Assembly (NCBI GenBank): GCA_019843655.1
Contig: JACDQD010000006.1
Span: 7,990,034-8,054,033, forward strand
Direction: 5' to 3'
DNA length: 64,000 nucleotides
From: Lethocerus indicus
Lineage: Eukaryota > Arthropoda > Insecta > Hemiptera > Belostomatidae
Numbering within the stretch: the first letter of the stretch is position 1; each line of letters starts with the position of its first letter. The notes under the pieces were generated by a model. That model saw only the letters and a list, made by a program, of their open reading frames with translations, did not search any database and had not been told where the DNA came from. Shown in pieces: positions 24,171 through 38,179 of this stretch. Both the position numbers and the translations under genes were made by a program.

Positions 24171-26580
24171 ATAGCTAATGAAAAACGCGCGAGAATACCG
24201 AAAATGTGTAACTAGAACAATATGCACAGGGCAGGGGGTTGAATCGGTTCAATTTAAATATCAAGCGGCGCAAATACTACATGACGTCAAATCTTCCCGA
24301 ATACGAATCAGAAATCAGTCCAATGCAAATTTTGATTCTCAGAACTGCCGATTTTGTTTCTGTCCGACACTAAATTTTTGGTCCCCGCTTATTTAATGAG
24401 ATGACTGTGCAACGTTTCTTTAAAATGCAATATTTTGTCCAACTTCACCGTTTTAGAGCATCCAAGTAAAGCCATTTAAAATAATCATGTATGTACACAT
24501 TGAAAGGCCTATTGGGCGGAATTAGTACAACTGATGATCTTGTACCAAAGGTATTTTGTATAGTAAAATTGCACTTATTTATGGAAATAACATATTGTAA
24601 ATTTCACTTCATGGCTGATGAGACCTTTTTAAAGCTATAGCCTTCCTCCACCTCTAAGGTCAGTCATAATCACTTTATCTGAAAAAAAATTGCAATGGGT
24701 TTAACGCAAGCAATCATTGAACGAATCGTTCCCTTTGGAACGAACCCTGCAGGGGACATCATAGTTAGTAAATAAACTCATCCAACATACAGTATGAGCT
24801 CGACGGCTAAATAATTTGTTAGATTCATCGACTAAATCATATCTGGACAATTGCCTCTTTTATATTTAATATTCCCCAACGCCAACGCGAACACGAAACT
24901 GGCATGTTTTAATAAGCCGCGTCTATTACAGCGTTATAAGATCATATTTCTTCAAGGATCTTTATTCAAGGTGGTGTTTGATGGCCACGTCCTAAAATAT
25001 TAAACTAGTTGAACGTTGCAGAAGAAGTAATCAAGTAAGACTAAATACGTCCAGATCGTGAGTGGAGATTTTCGCAACAGTGATAATAATCCAAACCATG
25101 GTGGACTCCCAAAAAAATATCCTAAATTAACTCTGTAATAAAAGATAGACAGATGAACAACTGGTATTGAAAAATATATTAAATATTATTTAAAACTGGC
25201 TGACCTTTGGTTGAGACGATTTTTAGTGTCACCCAAACAACGGGTCGGGGCGTGGGTTTAATCAGAATTGCATCGTTTCAATTTTCAACCGGGGCATTGT
25301 TTGAGAAACAGTTTAACGGTTTTCTCGGGGCCGATTATTCCGGTCCGGCCAACGGTACTCGATGGCTCAGACGGCAGATCAGAAACGGTAACGAAGAGAA
25401 AAAAAAGGGAAGGGGGATATTATGTTTGTTGAGGCGCGCCCGACTACTGTTATGTTCGGCCTTAAATATTCGACAACCCGCTGCCCTGTAATTGTACACG
25501 TGAGACCGTATAAATATGCAAAGTGGGTTGGCTCCAGCTTCGTTATATCGTATAATTCCCCTTTATTTTTCCGATAATCGATTCAAATTTTCGACAATTT
25601 CGAATAACATGGCCGGCCAAGCAAAATATCATGATCAATACTTTGCCCAAAAAGGGGATAAACCCCATTTCCTATTTCTTAATTCTTCGTTTAACAGTAT
25701 TTTACGTTTTTTCCGTCGTTCTGAAATAGATAAATGGAATCAGGCTTTCCAACCCCTACCCATGTCTACTTACGACGAGGGGGATGCTAACAGTTGGTCC
25801 GTATTTTGGATTCTCTGTATCTAATAATTTCTTGACACACCTTGATATCTGTTTGAGGCTATATTCACCGATTCATCTATCCATTAGAATATTTGAGCAA
25901 ATTAAAAGATCGAGCAAGTTAAAGAAGGAACTAAAAAAGTGCTTCGCCATGATGAATCTTCTACATTATAAAGCACTTTTATGCCGATGTAGTTGTTTGC
26001 ATGCTCTCTCTCCTCTTCGCAAAAAAAAGCGAAAGCGCATTTGCATTTTTGGTCGGGTTAGGTTAGTCGGAGACGGTTTATTCGGTACTCTAGGGACGGC
26101 GTTAAACGCGATATGGTGGAGCGGAGGCGAGTGGCCTTCGGGGCTCCCCGCGGGGAGCATGCGTGCTCGCTTTTCGTGTCAATATGCAGTTCTCATTGCG
26201 ATCCAGCGGGGGCTTGTCCCGCGTCACTGTGTCAGTGTCACACAGTGCGCCACACACACAACACTATTACTATTACACCTCTCAGACTCAACCCTCTAGC
26301 ACAAACACGCCCGTATAAACTGGTCAGTCGGCCATATGTAACAAAGGGGAGTATCCTTCCGCCAGTTTTATTTATACAGGAATTGGAATCTCCTTATTGT
26401 TCGAAGAGTTCGAGTTTCTAAAACGCTTCCTTTTTTTGGTTTCTCCATTTTTGTGCAATCAATTGGCATAGGACAGGTGCGATAACACTACAAGTGCGGT
26501 TACTTAAACTTAAAATTGAGAGAAAGACTCGAGTGACACGAGGAATGAGACCATGTGATGGACCATGTGTGTTAGGGAGG
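24171..26580. other. Gene-poor stretch with GC-richer patches
   Basis: No gene is recognised. Two patches, about 25210-25470 and about 26040-26260, are clearly richer in G, C and CpG than their AT-rich surroundings. The open frames crossing them (about 60-170 codons) look like by-products of low stop frequency, not proteins I know. Confidence 0.4.
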
Positions 26581-26588
26581 TTATAGGG

Positions 26589-26814
26589 CAGTTGTGCGCA
26601 ACCTTTTACGTAAAAAGGGTTGCATATTACTATTTTCTAGTCAGGAACCGCATTGAAAAATTAAAATGAAATAGAGTTTAAAATACAGTTTAAAAGACAG
26701 TTTTTAATTATTTATAGAAAGAACACATATAGTGAATTTTAAAAGTAGTGAGGCGTAACGCGCCTTTCTACAAGGGCCGATTTCGGCCGGGAGGCTTCGG
26801 TTCCTTCACAACTG
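26589..26814. mobile_element. Possible small hAT-like element
   Basis: Begins CAGTTGTGCGCAACC and ends CACAACTG, the reverse complement of its first eight bases. The start resembles the CAGTGGTGCGCAACC type of hAT terminal repeat. Flanking octamers TTATAGGG and TTAAAACT do not agree well as a target duplication. No transposase. Weak support. Confidence 0.25.
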
Positions 26815-26829
26815 TTAAAACTGAAAAAC

Positions 26830-29800
26830 TAGGCATTTTTTGAAAATAGCTCGGATACCACATTTAAATAATGTGAATCAAGTATGGTTTTGTAAATTAG
26901 CTGTCAATTATCTAATAGTGGATAATGTAAATGTAAATAAATGTTCTTAATATCAATTGTATTTTTAGGCTGGGTACTCTGACCGATTCATATACAGCGA
27001 CATGTAATGCGATTAATTAATGTATGCAATTTACTACTTGTTCTATATTGGTTTAATAATGTTTACTGCATCTACATTTATCACTGAATAAATCCGAAAA
27101 AATCAAATAGTTATGTTAAATATTCTATATATAAATACAGTTAATTTTTTTTCTCGGTGTTTATTTTAGGCCCAATTATAGCCTCCCCGTTATGAGCCTT
27201 ACAGTTAATCACATTATCAGGGATGAAAATGTACAACCTTTATCCACAAATGTCAATAAACTACGTTTATTTTTTCTAATCGAATTATCCATTAAAATGT
27301 TCAACCAAGTAGTATGAATAGGAATGTAAAAAAGAATTTTAAAAAATAAATAAAAGATTAAACAAGAAAACTGTCCGATGTGCCAAGTACACATAGTATA
27401 CCCATTAGCAGGGTATATACTTACACAATGCCCAAAATCCAGAAACCACATTACCACCCTTCCCCCCCCAGAAATGAAAACAAATAATCTTACACAAAAT
27501 ATAAACTTAGTTCTTAAATATGAAGTAAACCGATTCATGGAAAAAGAAGGGATACATTTTGAAACTGAAATAGTAATAAGGTAACAAATACAGAAGAAAA
27601 AATATATATATGTGTGACAGGATGCTTCAGCGGTAACCCAACGCAAAACCTCGAAACCACAAAAAATGAAGCCAGAAAACCGCCGGGGTGATAACAATTG
27701 TTTTCTATCGGTCTTATTAAAATTGGCCAGGAAACGTCGGATAGCTAATTTTTTCGGGTTCGCCCCTCGATATCCGGGCTGTGCCCTCTCCGGCCCAGTC
27801 GCCCCAAATGCAAAAATGTTGTTTTCGATAGGAGCCGGGGGACGGAGAAAGTGACTGCCTCCTACCCTCGGTCCAAATAATACGGGCCCGGGCTAGCCTT
27901 TGCAATGTTAATAGAATTTTCTAGAAACGGAATCAGGTCAGTTCGGGCGAAACACGACGCGGACAGGACGGCTCCGCAGTTTTTATTGACCCGGTTGAAT
28001 TCCTTTTCGGACGGGGATCCGCACCCCGGGGGCCATTTTCACATTGCTAATAAGCGCTGTTGACGCACCTCAATGTTTACCGATATCGGTGTCCAAATAT
28101 TGAACTCGATAGATCTTATGAGATTAACATATTTTCCGTGTTAATGGGGCACAAACTATTTATGACGTCGAAACGGTACCTCGGTTTGTTTTGTTAACCG
28201 GGGGTTGTTTCTGTTGTTCGAAACTTGTTTTCGTTTAGGGTAATTTGGTATTGACGTGTTCGCATTTCTAAATGTTTTTCCGGCCAGAAGAATGTTTACA
28301 GTGTCAGCGGTCTGCCCAAAACCGTTTGAGCGGTTACAGTGATTGTCATATTCCGATAAAGGAATATTTTAACTTTAATATGTCCCTTCCTTGCTACTTT
28401 TTTTGAAACGTTCAACCGCTGGAATGTTTCATTTAGTCATTTCTTTAGGGGAGTTTGGAACATCGTTACTTGTACTATTTTCTGTCGTTACTTGCACTTA
28501 TTCTGTCTGGAACGGGATGAGAAGAATGAAACTGGAATCGGGCAAGGCCTATTTATTTTTGCAATATGACGATTTTCGAAGTGGGCCGCGTGCGGGGAGT
28601 TGCTGTTCGAATCCGCCTCTCAGCCTTAACTGAGGGATAATTCAGGCTCAATGACATAAGGAACAGGCGACTTAAACTGGCCAAAAAACCACTAATAATA
28701 GATGAATGGATTCCTAAAAAAAGGAATATCCAAATTATTCTACGGTTGGAAGAATGAATGAAGTGAAACGAAAACAAATAAGCAGGGCTTTCAAACCTCT
28801 TGGTAAAGTTTATTTTAATTTTCAACGGTCATAATTTTAAAATTAATATTTCTTATAGTATTACAAGAAAACAACTCAAACGTTGTGACGAATCATTAAA
28901 ATGTTCGTCCTAAATATCAGGAAAATAATTCGGTCCCTTGGGTTGCTAAATGGAGGAGTGGTTGACGATTAGCCAGATGAGAGGAAAATTTCAAGATCGT
29001 GAAGTATTTTGCCAATTTTTTTTAACACTATTAGACGATTGAATCTAGTTAGGAATGAATCTTCTATAATGTCGGTAGTTGCGTAACCCTTCTTATTCAA
29101 ATGGGTCAGTCGTTAAAGTGTTGATCCGTATCAACTGTTATAAATCAGAAAATTATTTTTTGGAGAGGGAGAGGGAGATCCCCATGAATGAGTTCATGTT
29201 ATGAATTCTTTATAAACCCCGATCGATAACAATTCATTCAAATTCGCCTTTTCGTTACGGTATGAGTAATGCCCATTAGGTTGCCTTGGATACGTGCCGG
29301 GATTTCCTTCATTCGCAGGTTTTCTCTAGTCTGATATTGTTATTTGTACATAAGTTACTTAATGTTGTTACATGAAATGACTTCAAATTCAATGTTTTCC
29401 GATTGGCTTACAATGCTTGAAATGGGTTCTATCGAATCTGAATACTAAATTAAATTCCCCGTCTGGGTATTTCTAAATTTGTTTTGAAGAACCTCGCATC
29501 GGTAAACAAGCATTAAAATAAATTACTTTGTTATACAGTTCTGCTTCGAAAGGAGACAAAGTTCATTTGAATAGTGTTTGATTATTAATGTAGTTCAGTT
29601 AGATTCATTTTCGTTAGCGGGGAATTACCATTTGCTCATGCTAGATAATATTCTGTTCTCAGTATCATTAACACATCCTCAGGGATTGTTGTTTCGATTC
29701 GGACGTCGTACTCCCTAGCGAACTACCTACCCCTCATCCATATGAAAGTATAATATATACACTATGGCGTATTATAATAGTCATTTACCTCGATTATGTT

Positions 29801-30439
29801 GTTTCGATTAATTATTTACACATAAGAGGAATAATGGCAGCGAAAATATTTTTTCTTGGGCACAATTTGTTAAATAACTGCAGTCTAGAGGAAGACAAAT
29901 TCAGTATTTTCTCCATTTATATATGAAAACTATAAAATAAAAACTTGCCTGCTGTGAATCATGCAGACTTTGTTATCAGATAATTGTTATCGCGTAAATC
30001 AATGGCCTGGACTGAAACCCACACTAGGGAGTCGTCCACACTAAAGCGTGAGCGCCCCAACTCATTAAAGGAACAATCAGTAAGGCAGCAGTACCGCATC
30101 AAATCTAGAAATCCGCGCCATCAAAAAACCAAATGGAAACGGGAACAGTTGGATTTTTCGGCCTTGCTGAATTAGCCAGTTGAAAAGGGCAATGTGCCTG
30201 ATCACCGGAATCCTGACATACGTTTCGAATTTTATTTATATTTTTTTTTATTATAAGCCTTGTTTTATTAAACGTAACAATTGTGGGGACATTTTTCGCC
30301 TTCGTGTAATCTAGTATGTTTCTTGTGTAGTTATTAAATCGATGAAGATACAGTCAAATTCAGGACACCAATGCGCCCAAATGGCTAAGAGTAATATAAT
30401 TTTTTATGTTGTTTAGTACATAATGTATATATTTACTTA

Positions 30440-30441
<2 letters not shown>
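26830..30441. other. Gene-poor stretch, no gene recognised
   Basis: AT-rich DNA with one GC-richer patch at about 27690-28070. A tRNA B-box-like string (GTTCGAATCC) at about 28608-28617 lacks a convincing tRNA fold. Nothing else is supported. Confidence 0.4.

Positions 30442-30480
<39 letters not shown>
30442..30480. repeat. (AT)n microsatellite
   Basis: About 19 AT units. Confidence 0.95.
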
Positions 30481-30485
<5 letters not shown>

Positions 30486-30759
30486 CGTAACGCGGAAAGG
30501 AGACAGAAGATGGAAGGAACTAAGATAATATATATTCCTTACGCTGCAAGCTGGAATTAAACCGACTCGAATTGAATAGTACGGCCATAAGTATGACGAA
30601 CTCATATTATCAGTTTAACAATCGAACGCTTATTATGCTGCAATAATCATTGGCCTGACGGGTTCAACGGAAAAACAAAACTGGAAATAAATGTACAAAA
30701 ATATACCTATCTGATATATACATATCTGACGGCACAGTTCTACGCGCGGGTCCTGTACC

Positions 30760-30927
30760 GTGCGAGAACTGTTTTTTATCTGTGCGATTTGCCCTAGACC
30801 ATTCGGACGGCGGCCGATAGTTAACGACGGGTCATAAATCTCCCCGCAGTCGGCTGAAAATGCTGATTTGCCCTTGTGGCCGGGGAGTGTAGGTCGGTTT
30901 CATAATTTCACAAGTTGCTCACAGAAG

Positions 30928-30986
<59 letters not shown>

Positions 30987-31260
30987 TGAGGGCAGAAGAG
31001 ATGAAAGATGAAGTGGGAGGGGGGGAGGAGACTAAGAAAATAAAAAGTGCGGTCACGTGACGACGGACCAGTCCGTACCCGGCTTGGGCGCTCTAAAGAC
31101 ACCCCCTCTCTCCCTCCCACCAGCCCTCCCTCCCTCACACAACACCGGATCGTACTTCCGTGTTCTTTGCGCAATTATCATACGACGGCCAATCGTATGG
31201 AATATATTGAAGGGGATGGGCCCTGTTTACCATTCGCAGCTAGCGAAACATGCCAATAAT
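30760..31260. other. GC-rich patch around a GA repeat
   Basis: A CpG-containing, GC-rich island in AT-rich DNA, with a GA tract at its centre. It could be a promoter or enhancer. Open frames across it show no known domain. Confidence 0.35.
30934..30984. repeat. (GA)n microsatellite
   Basis: About 25 GA units. GA tracts are bound by GAGA factor in insects, but function here is only inferred. Confidence 0.95.
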
Positions 31261-33320
31261 GCCATTTCTTCTTCTGACCTGTGCGTCTTTACTTCGGCAC
31301 ACCGATTCCCTTTCTACACGGCAGCGGCCAGAGTTACTCGGTTACCCACAGCCGAGTCGTCCATCCACTCCAAGTAAAATACATTTAATTTTCCTTTTAA
31401 ATTCCACATAAATGGCTGGCGAAAATATAATCACACAAAATCAATTATAGGATGCCAGTAACAAATCGTAGTTTGATAATTATAAGGAAGCGTTTCTTTA
31501 TGCCAATAATTATTAGGAGGGATAATAGCTAACATTATCACTTAGGAAACATTTCTGACGTTTTTATGTTGCGTTATTTTAACATTCTCATAAAGGTTAC
31601 TTTCCTCTAGTTACGTTTCATACCAAATCATGTTGTAATAAATCGTCAGTTTTCTAAAAAGACTCCCATTGGCTGAGGGAGCGCGAAATCTATGTTGCCG
31701 ACTCTGGGCGGAGCTTTACATTTCCAAGGACGCTTCATTATCAAATCCAACGTTAGGCCCAATTACGTAAGCGTTGACCAGAACTAAGATGCACTTCTTA
31801 AGTAGTCGCGTCATCTTCGCCCCCGTCTGGAGACTCCCACCTCCCATCGCCACCATAATACTGGGTCTCGGGGGATTATTTCGACTCTTTTGAATTTGAA
31901 TATTACCATAATTTGGTTAAATAAATAATTCAGAGGCGGAGGGGGAAGGGAGATGTCCGGGCGAGATTTACACTTCGATTCTTATACCTGGGAACTTATT
32001 TAGCCCACAAACTTGAACTTACGAAGTCGTGTCGACTCGATTAATAAATTGGATAAAACGTTCGTCTAACATACACTCCATGACAATGTTTAGCCTATAG
32101 GCTGCATTTGTATGGGGTTAGTCCCCGAAGGCAAATATCTGTCCATCTATTACGAACAGCTAAAGGGCTGTGATGGACAATTCTAAAGGGTTCTAGCAAA
32201 GTACCAAAAAAGCGAGGCCGGAGCGAGAAGAGACGAGAAGTCATTTCAGGAAAGTTCTAAATGGAAGGGAGATTACTGTTCTTGACCGAACTCCAGTGAT
32301 ATTAATATATATGATGTAATTTCATGGAGCAATTTGCGCGTTGAATATTATGCTGGTACGAAAATCGAACGGGTCGACTTCTTTTCACTTTCATATGTAA
32401 CAGTAGAGTAAGGTCAAAACTCGGTGTCGAAGGGGTTTGGAGGGACTTAATAAATTTATTCAAACCGGTCATAGATTCGGCTTATGGAAAATTCAGCGTT
32501 ATACCTGAATATACAGCGATTTGTTATCATATGGGGGGCGGGCGGGCACCGGGGCGATGGCCCTCCGCAATTATAATTCGGATGACATGGACAACACGAA
32601 CTCTCACTTCTCCCTCTTTCCTTCACCAACAGATATATTACATTACATTTAGGTTAACGGAAACATCGAGTAGAATACTCAAAATCATTCACAAGTGCCC
32701 GAATAATTATTTTGAGAAAATTGAATTAGTTTCAATATAACTGAAAATTGTCGTATTTAATATTTTTGACTGTTAGAGGATATTAAAATTCGTCTATCTC
32801 CATTCCCTTCCGTTTACGCTCTTCGGTAATACCCGACAATATTTATTTTATTATTTATTATTAGTTACTATATTATTAATTTATTATTTAAGTATTATTT
32901 TTAGCTCTCAAATTTCAATTACAACAACAACAACAATGTTCAATGTGATTAGTCTTAATGGTCAACGCCTTATTTACCCCCCTAGTACCTCTGGAACAAA
33001 TAGCTGGACGATCGAAAGAGAAAATAAACCATTCGGACGACAGTAACAGTTCTATGATGGGACAGAGAGGGAGGAGGCTTCTCTCTTGGCAACCGACAAG
33101 CTTAGGCGCCTGAGGAATTTACTGACGGGATGCTACTGATGATGTCGAAAAGCCGAAATCAGCGAATGGAACCGAGACAAACGATCGGAAATGTGCCTGA
33201 AACGTGTTCTGAAAACCACTTTAGTAATATAAATAAAATTTGTAAAATGTATAAATAAATTCAGATATCCCAAATACGTTTCATACTCTAATCCTTGTGT
33301 AGAAATTTTTTTTAAACTTT
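31261..33320. other. Gene-poor stretch, no gene recognised
   Basis: No exon, RNA gene or defined repeat is recognised. The stretch 33110-33260 ends in several AATAAA-like hexamers and may be the 3' part of an unrecognised repeat. Confidence 0.4.
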
Positions 33321-33329
33321 ATTTATTGT

Positions 33330-33690
33330 AACTATAACTACTTATAGGTACAATGGCGGTTTGTTTGACTAGTTTGACTCGTTTCGCTCGACTTTTGACC
33401 TGTATCCGGTCTACAGAAGGTCTCTGGGCCAGTGGCGTTTAAGCCGACGCGGGGGGGATAATGGATGGGTAGAAGAGGAAAGGGACTGGACGAGTGAATT
33501 TGGATGTAGAGAGAGGCGGGAATGGAATTTAAGGAAGCGTGATTTTGCGACTTCGTCGACTGTTGGTATGTTGAGGTCATTATGGATTGTTCGGTTAGAA
33601 ACATACCAGGGAGCATTAAGGATGGCACGAAGGACTTTTGACTGGAATGTTTGGATGCGAGCGATGTTGGATTTCTTGTGTACTAATAGT
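33330..33690 (-). mobile_element. Jockey-like non-LTR retrotransposon 3' end (broken) with 3' UTR and tail
   Basis: Minus-strand translation in pieces gives [28 protein letters not shown] and SRFLKFHSR, the same ORF2 C-terminal segment as at 20170. The 3' end follows: AACCGCCATTGTACCTATAAG, an AATAAATAAAG string and a short oligo-A (about 33302-33360). Frames are interrupted, so it is a dead 5'-truncated copy. Confidence 0.8.
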
Positions 33691-35419
33691 GAAAATATAT
33701 TCCGTGGCCGTCATTAGGAAAACACTGCATGCGCACTTGAACCCGATCCAACAGGTCATGAAGACATAAAGTAATGATTCATCACGAAGAGACATGATGA
33801 GGCGTGGACATTCAGAGGCATGAAGGAAGGGATAGGACCGTAAAGAAAAGAGTTCATATTTGGAATCGAAGTGGGTCAGATAATAGTAAAACTACTATTT
33901 AGTAGTAGGTTAATTATTCAGAGTTGATATTCGGACCTAATAGAATGACACGTGTGCATGTAGGTCTGTCACGTTCCTAAACCAATTTCACAAATTCTAG
34001 CACGAGCTACTTTTTAGATGCAAATCAATCAATGTATTCTAAATAAATTATCTTTCCTCAGCTTGCGTTTGGCTGATTTCGATTTAAGAGGGCACGATTG
34101 AATTCTCGCCCCACTGTTTTTCTTTCATTACCTCTCTCTCCAGAGTTATAGAATTTTAGATTTATAGTATCTTATATACCAAAACTAATATACAAGTTAG
34201 ATCATTTAGGATTTTGTTTCATAAAAATAATTCAGTTATCTTCGTCCCTCTTTGTTTGGGAATAGGTGTCACACCCTATAGCAATGTAATCCGTATCTTT
34301 ACGATAATTTGGTCCATTCTATTTGGTGTATCTTATGTTTTCACTTATGGCAGGTCATTAATTTATAGGATTTTTAGATTACCCTCCTCAAGAACGGCAA
34401 CACGGAAGTGTGTTATCACTTCCTATTTCGATAAATACGCCCCCGTTACTTCCAACAGATATGTTTACTGTCAACCATACGTCATGACGCCGCTTAGGCT
34501 ACTTCATATAATTATTATGTAGAACATGGTATACGCCAGTATGTATTGACTTTGAATACGACTGCATACTAGACGTGTAGGATCCATTTGATCGCGATAC
34601 ATTTATATTGCATTATTTGGATATTGCAGAGCTACTTAAAAGGAAAATGATTCACACGAATGAAAATATCAATGACCGGTTCTAGATGGAAATATCCAAC
34701 TGAGCATTTCTCAACCCCCTGACGTCTTGGAATAGGTCCAAGTTTTCATCTTCAGTGGTAAAACAGTCTTTATTGGTTCAATCAATGCTTGACAATTGCC
34801 ATTAAAAGTAGTTATTTACTTGGACGTATCAGTATAATAGTAGTATCCTGTACAAAAACACTACAACACGAAGGGATTTAAAAACAGCAAGTCGTAGCAA
34901 ACAATTTCCTGTATAATGTTACCTCCTAGAATCCAGCGAATCATATTCAATAATTCCTATGGAATGAAGAGTAAACTCGGCCCGCTCTAAAATGTACATA
35001 AATTATGAATGTTTGACTCTTGCGATATACTTTGAATAAACTGGTATCTCCCCAAACTGGTATTTTAAATTTAAAATGTCTTTAATTTTAATATTCATTC
35101 ACATACGCCCATTGTTATTGCCAAAGGTCCCTTTGGTAATCTCTACCGATACAGTAAACACAAATTAAATAATAATAGATTCTTGCCTGGGAGTGAAAAT
35201 GAAGAGGAAGAAAATTGTTCGTGGGGAAAGGAAGGAGAAGAACCGGCAACTTCAGTCTGGTGATGATTCAAACCAATATCACACCCACTCCCCCCATTAC
35301 ACACACACAAGTATCTTAAATAACATATTTTATTGACGGATTTACTCAATATCTATGGTACTATCTTAAAAATAATACTTGAATAATATATCAGTTATTA
35401 CCTTATGGTGGTGTGAACT
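33691..35419. other. Gene-poor stretch, no gene recognised
   Basis: No coding exon is supported. A short stretch on the minus strand at about 35220-35290 is faintly tRNA-SINE-like (GCCGGTTCTTCTCC as a B box), but too weak to call. Confidence 0.35.
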
Positions 35420-35800
35420 GGGCGAGTGGGTTTGTTGGTCGGTCGATCCTCCTCTATGGGCATTGGGGACGTTTCCGGGTCCGCTATTTATAGCCGACAT
35501 TCAATTAAATCGGAGCTGGGGTTGGGGCATCGTCTGGGTTTTGAGCGAGACTGAGTGAGGGCGGGGGCGGCCGGTTAAAACTTGACAAATGGCGGCCGCC
35601 GCGGCTACCGCCCCAACCCCCATTTGTCAACAGACGACTCGACCACAATCACTCTTCTCTGACACCTTGAGGCCGAGCCGCGGGCGACACAAAACTTTAT
35701 TTTTTATCTATTTGATTTCCCCAGCCGCCGCCACCTTTCACACTGCCAGGGGAAACTCCGCGCCCTCCTCGCGGCGTTGGGGTTTCTTCCTCAGCCCTTT
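35420..35800. other. GC-rich, CpG-rich patch with an inverted repeat
   Basis: Strongly GC-rich island in AT-rich DNA. At 35582-35631, TTGACAAATGG and CCATTTGTCAA form perfect 11-bp inverted arms around a GC-only core. An open frame of 73 codons starts inside it (35589) but has no known domain. It may be a regulatory element or a 5' exon of an unrecognised transcript. Confidence 0.35.
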
Positions 35801-38050
35801 TTCAATTTGACTAGAACATTTTTCCACAGTCCTGCGAGATTACAATAAATATTCAAATAGCGATTTAAATATTTTCAAATATCTTTTATACACCGTCATT
35901 GGGGAACAAGCGTAAGTAATATTGAAAGCAGAAAAATACAGAAAGAATAAAAAAGAAAGTCGTATCCACGATTATATGGCTTACCGTGTTCCCCCCTCAA
36001 TTGTGGACTTATTGTGGATGCTTATTAAATATTCGAGGAAGAAACAAGAAAGTATGTGGCCATTTGACCGTCAGTACCGAAAGCGATATTTCGCAGATTT
36101 CACCAACAATTTTAATGTCGAAGAATATATTCGAATGATTCGATTCGGAATTCGATGATTATATCCGTATTATCTTAAGAGGGATTGAAAGACTCTGTTT
36201 TTAACTGAAAGCCCTCGTAACCTCTGGTGAATTACGATTCGCTCTCGAACCACGATAGGATGAGACCGAAAATACCAGACTGGAAATGAACCACCGACGT
36301 AATTCATAATAAATGAATACAATTCAACCCTGTCCATTCTTGAATGTATGAAGTCAATCGATTGTCGTAATACAATTTTGAAGATTGAATGTGAAGTATA
36401 TTTATATAATATAATTGAATTATGTCCGAAATGGACAGTTGTACAAGGCGGGTGCAGACGCATGACCTTGAGAATAAGGTAAGGCTCGGGGGCCTTGAAA
36501 TGGTAAAGAGGTTTTTTTAACGGAATAATTTATACAAAAGAGGCACTTCATTTAAAATGTAGAGAAATGGAGAACATGTGAAGAGACGCGGGATTCCAAG
36601 CCTCTCTCGCCTGTATATTGAATTTCATCTGTGACCTACATCAATGTCCAATGAGTATTTTATCCAAGATTTCCAATGAATTTTCGTTTAAATGCGACCA
36701 AAATTTTTGTATGGAGTGGATAAATAGGGAAAATTAAAAAACAATGACGAAAAGAAGCAGCGTCGTTTCATTTACATAAAATAAACATTGTGTTCATAGT
36801 CTACTCAAGAATCTCGCGTACACACACTCGTTATTTTTTCTTGAATAAGATTTGAATTTAATTTTAATAATACCATAATCGGAGGGTTTGTATGTATCAG
36901 TGATAATATTTCACATAATCTCGGATGTAATATGTATGATGCGGGGGTAGGTGGGAATTAGCGTTTATATTTACTATCTTCGATTTAGTCATCAAACGGA
37001 CGGCCCGCTCTTGTAAACCCGGCTCTCTTAATGTCCTTTAATGTACTTTTTTAAATGTCCTAATGACCTTTTGTTCTCTTGTATCGTGCTGTATTATGTT
37101 TGTTCTATATTCCTTTTAACATTTTAATTTATAATATATATGTATGAATATAAACATTTACATTATAAATATCTTTTACTTCATCACCATACTTAAATCA
37201 GGTTACTCCACAGTAGAAACACGAGATCAAATTGACACTTTCGACTCATTTCCGAACTTACAAAATTCGTCTTCTGTACCTTTCTCTCGGTAAGAGTGAA
37301 ATACCCCGGGTGGCCGGTGGACTGGTGGCGTGGGCGGGGGCGGGGGCAGAAGAGGGGTCGTTTAATCAATACAGGAAAGGTTAATAATCAGCGGGCGATT
37401 TATGTTAATAGGCCCGATATGTGTGATAGGAGGCCAATCGGTGACGCAATCCAAGTTAATAACCAATAGATCTGGCCTTGAAGTGTGCCACAGTGGCCTG
37501 CACCATCCCCCAAGTTAGTCACTGTTTAAAGAAAATGAAAATTACGAATATTTAATCACAAAATGAGGCAAATGGTTCCCCTGCTGCATTTTGTGACTTT
37601 ACTCGTTCTATTGTAAACCGATTATTGAAAATATTGTTTTCCTTTCTGATGTTATTAATGCGAGTAATAAATGTTTATTCGAATAAGTGATGTTACAAGA
37701 CTACAATCTCATGTTATTCAATTTTAATGTTACGATCATTACTAATGTTATAACGGTGATTTTCTTTTTATTCTCAACCTGTTTTATACCTCTTATGCCT
37801 GTTTTTATATGTTTCAGTTCGCAAATAGGATTGAAATCCCGCTTACTAATAATAATATATAACGGAAAGATGGTTTGCTACGGTCCCATCCATCAGAGCT
37901 AAGTGACTGTGCATCAAAATTTGAACTGCAACAGACAAACATGATTGCAAGGCATTTTCTAGACCGATTCCAAGAATGGATTCTCTTGAGAAATTGCAAT
38001 TTAAATTGTGCTCGATAATTATTCGTTCCTGTTTTCCAATACCCAATTTC
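35801..38050. other. Gene-poor stretch, no gene recognised
   Basis: AT-rich DNA with a GC-richer patch at about 37290-37500. No gene, RNA or mobile element is recognised. Confidence 0.4.
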
Positions 38051-38051
38051 A

Positions 38052-38054
<3 letters not shown>

Positions 38055-38130
<76 letters not shown>

Positions 38131-38176
38131 TCCCTCTCCCTCTTCCTCTTCCCACTCCCTCTCCCTCTCCCTCTGC
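38055..38176. repeat. (TC)n microsatellite grading into CCCTCT repeats
   Basis: About 36 TC units to 38126, then degenerate CCCTCT/TCCTCT hexamers to about 38176. Long open frames across this stretch on both strands (Ser-Leu or Arg-Glu repeats) are artefacts of the repeat. Confidence 0.95.
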
Positions 38177-38179
38177 CTT

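Noticed and set aside
25207..26421. Cluster of 90-170-codon open frames
   Set aside because: Overlapping frames on both strands in GC-rich DNA with no recognisable protein.
28580..28625. tRNA-like string with GTTCGAATCC
   Set aside because: No acceptor stem or proper A box could be paired; likely chance or a very decayed SINE.
30908..31377. Open frames across the GA repeat and GC patch
   Set aside because: No domain, no splice context, and they overlap one another in several frames; explained by low stop frequency in GC-rich sequence.
35200..35300. tRNA-derived SINE candidate on the minus strand
   Set aside because: Only a loose B-box-like match and no tail or boundaries.
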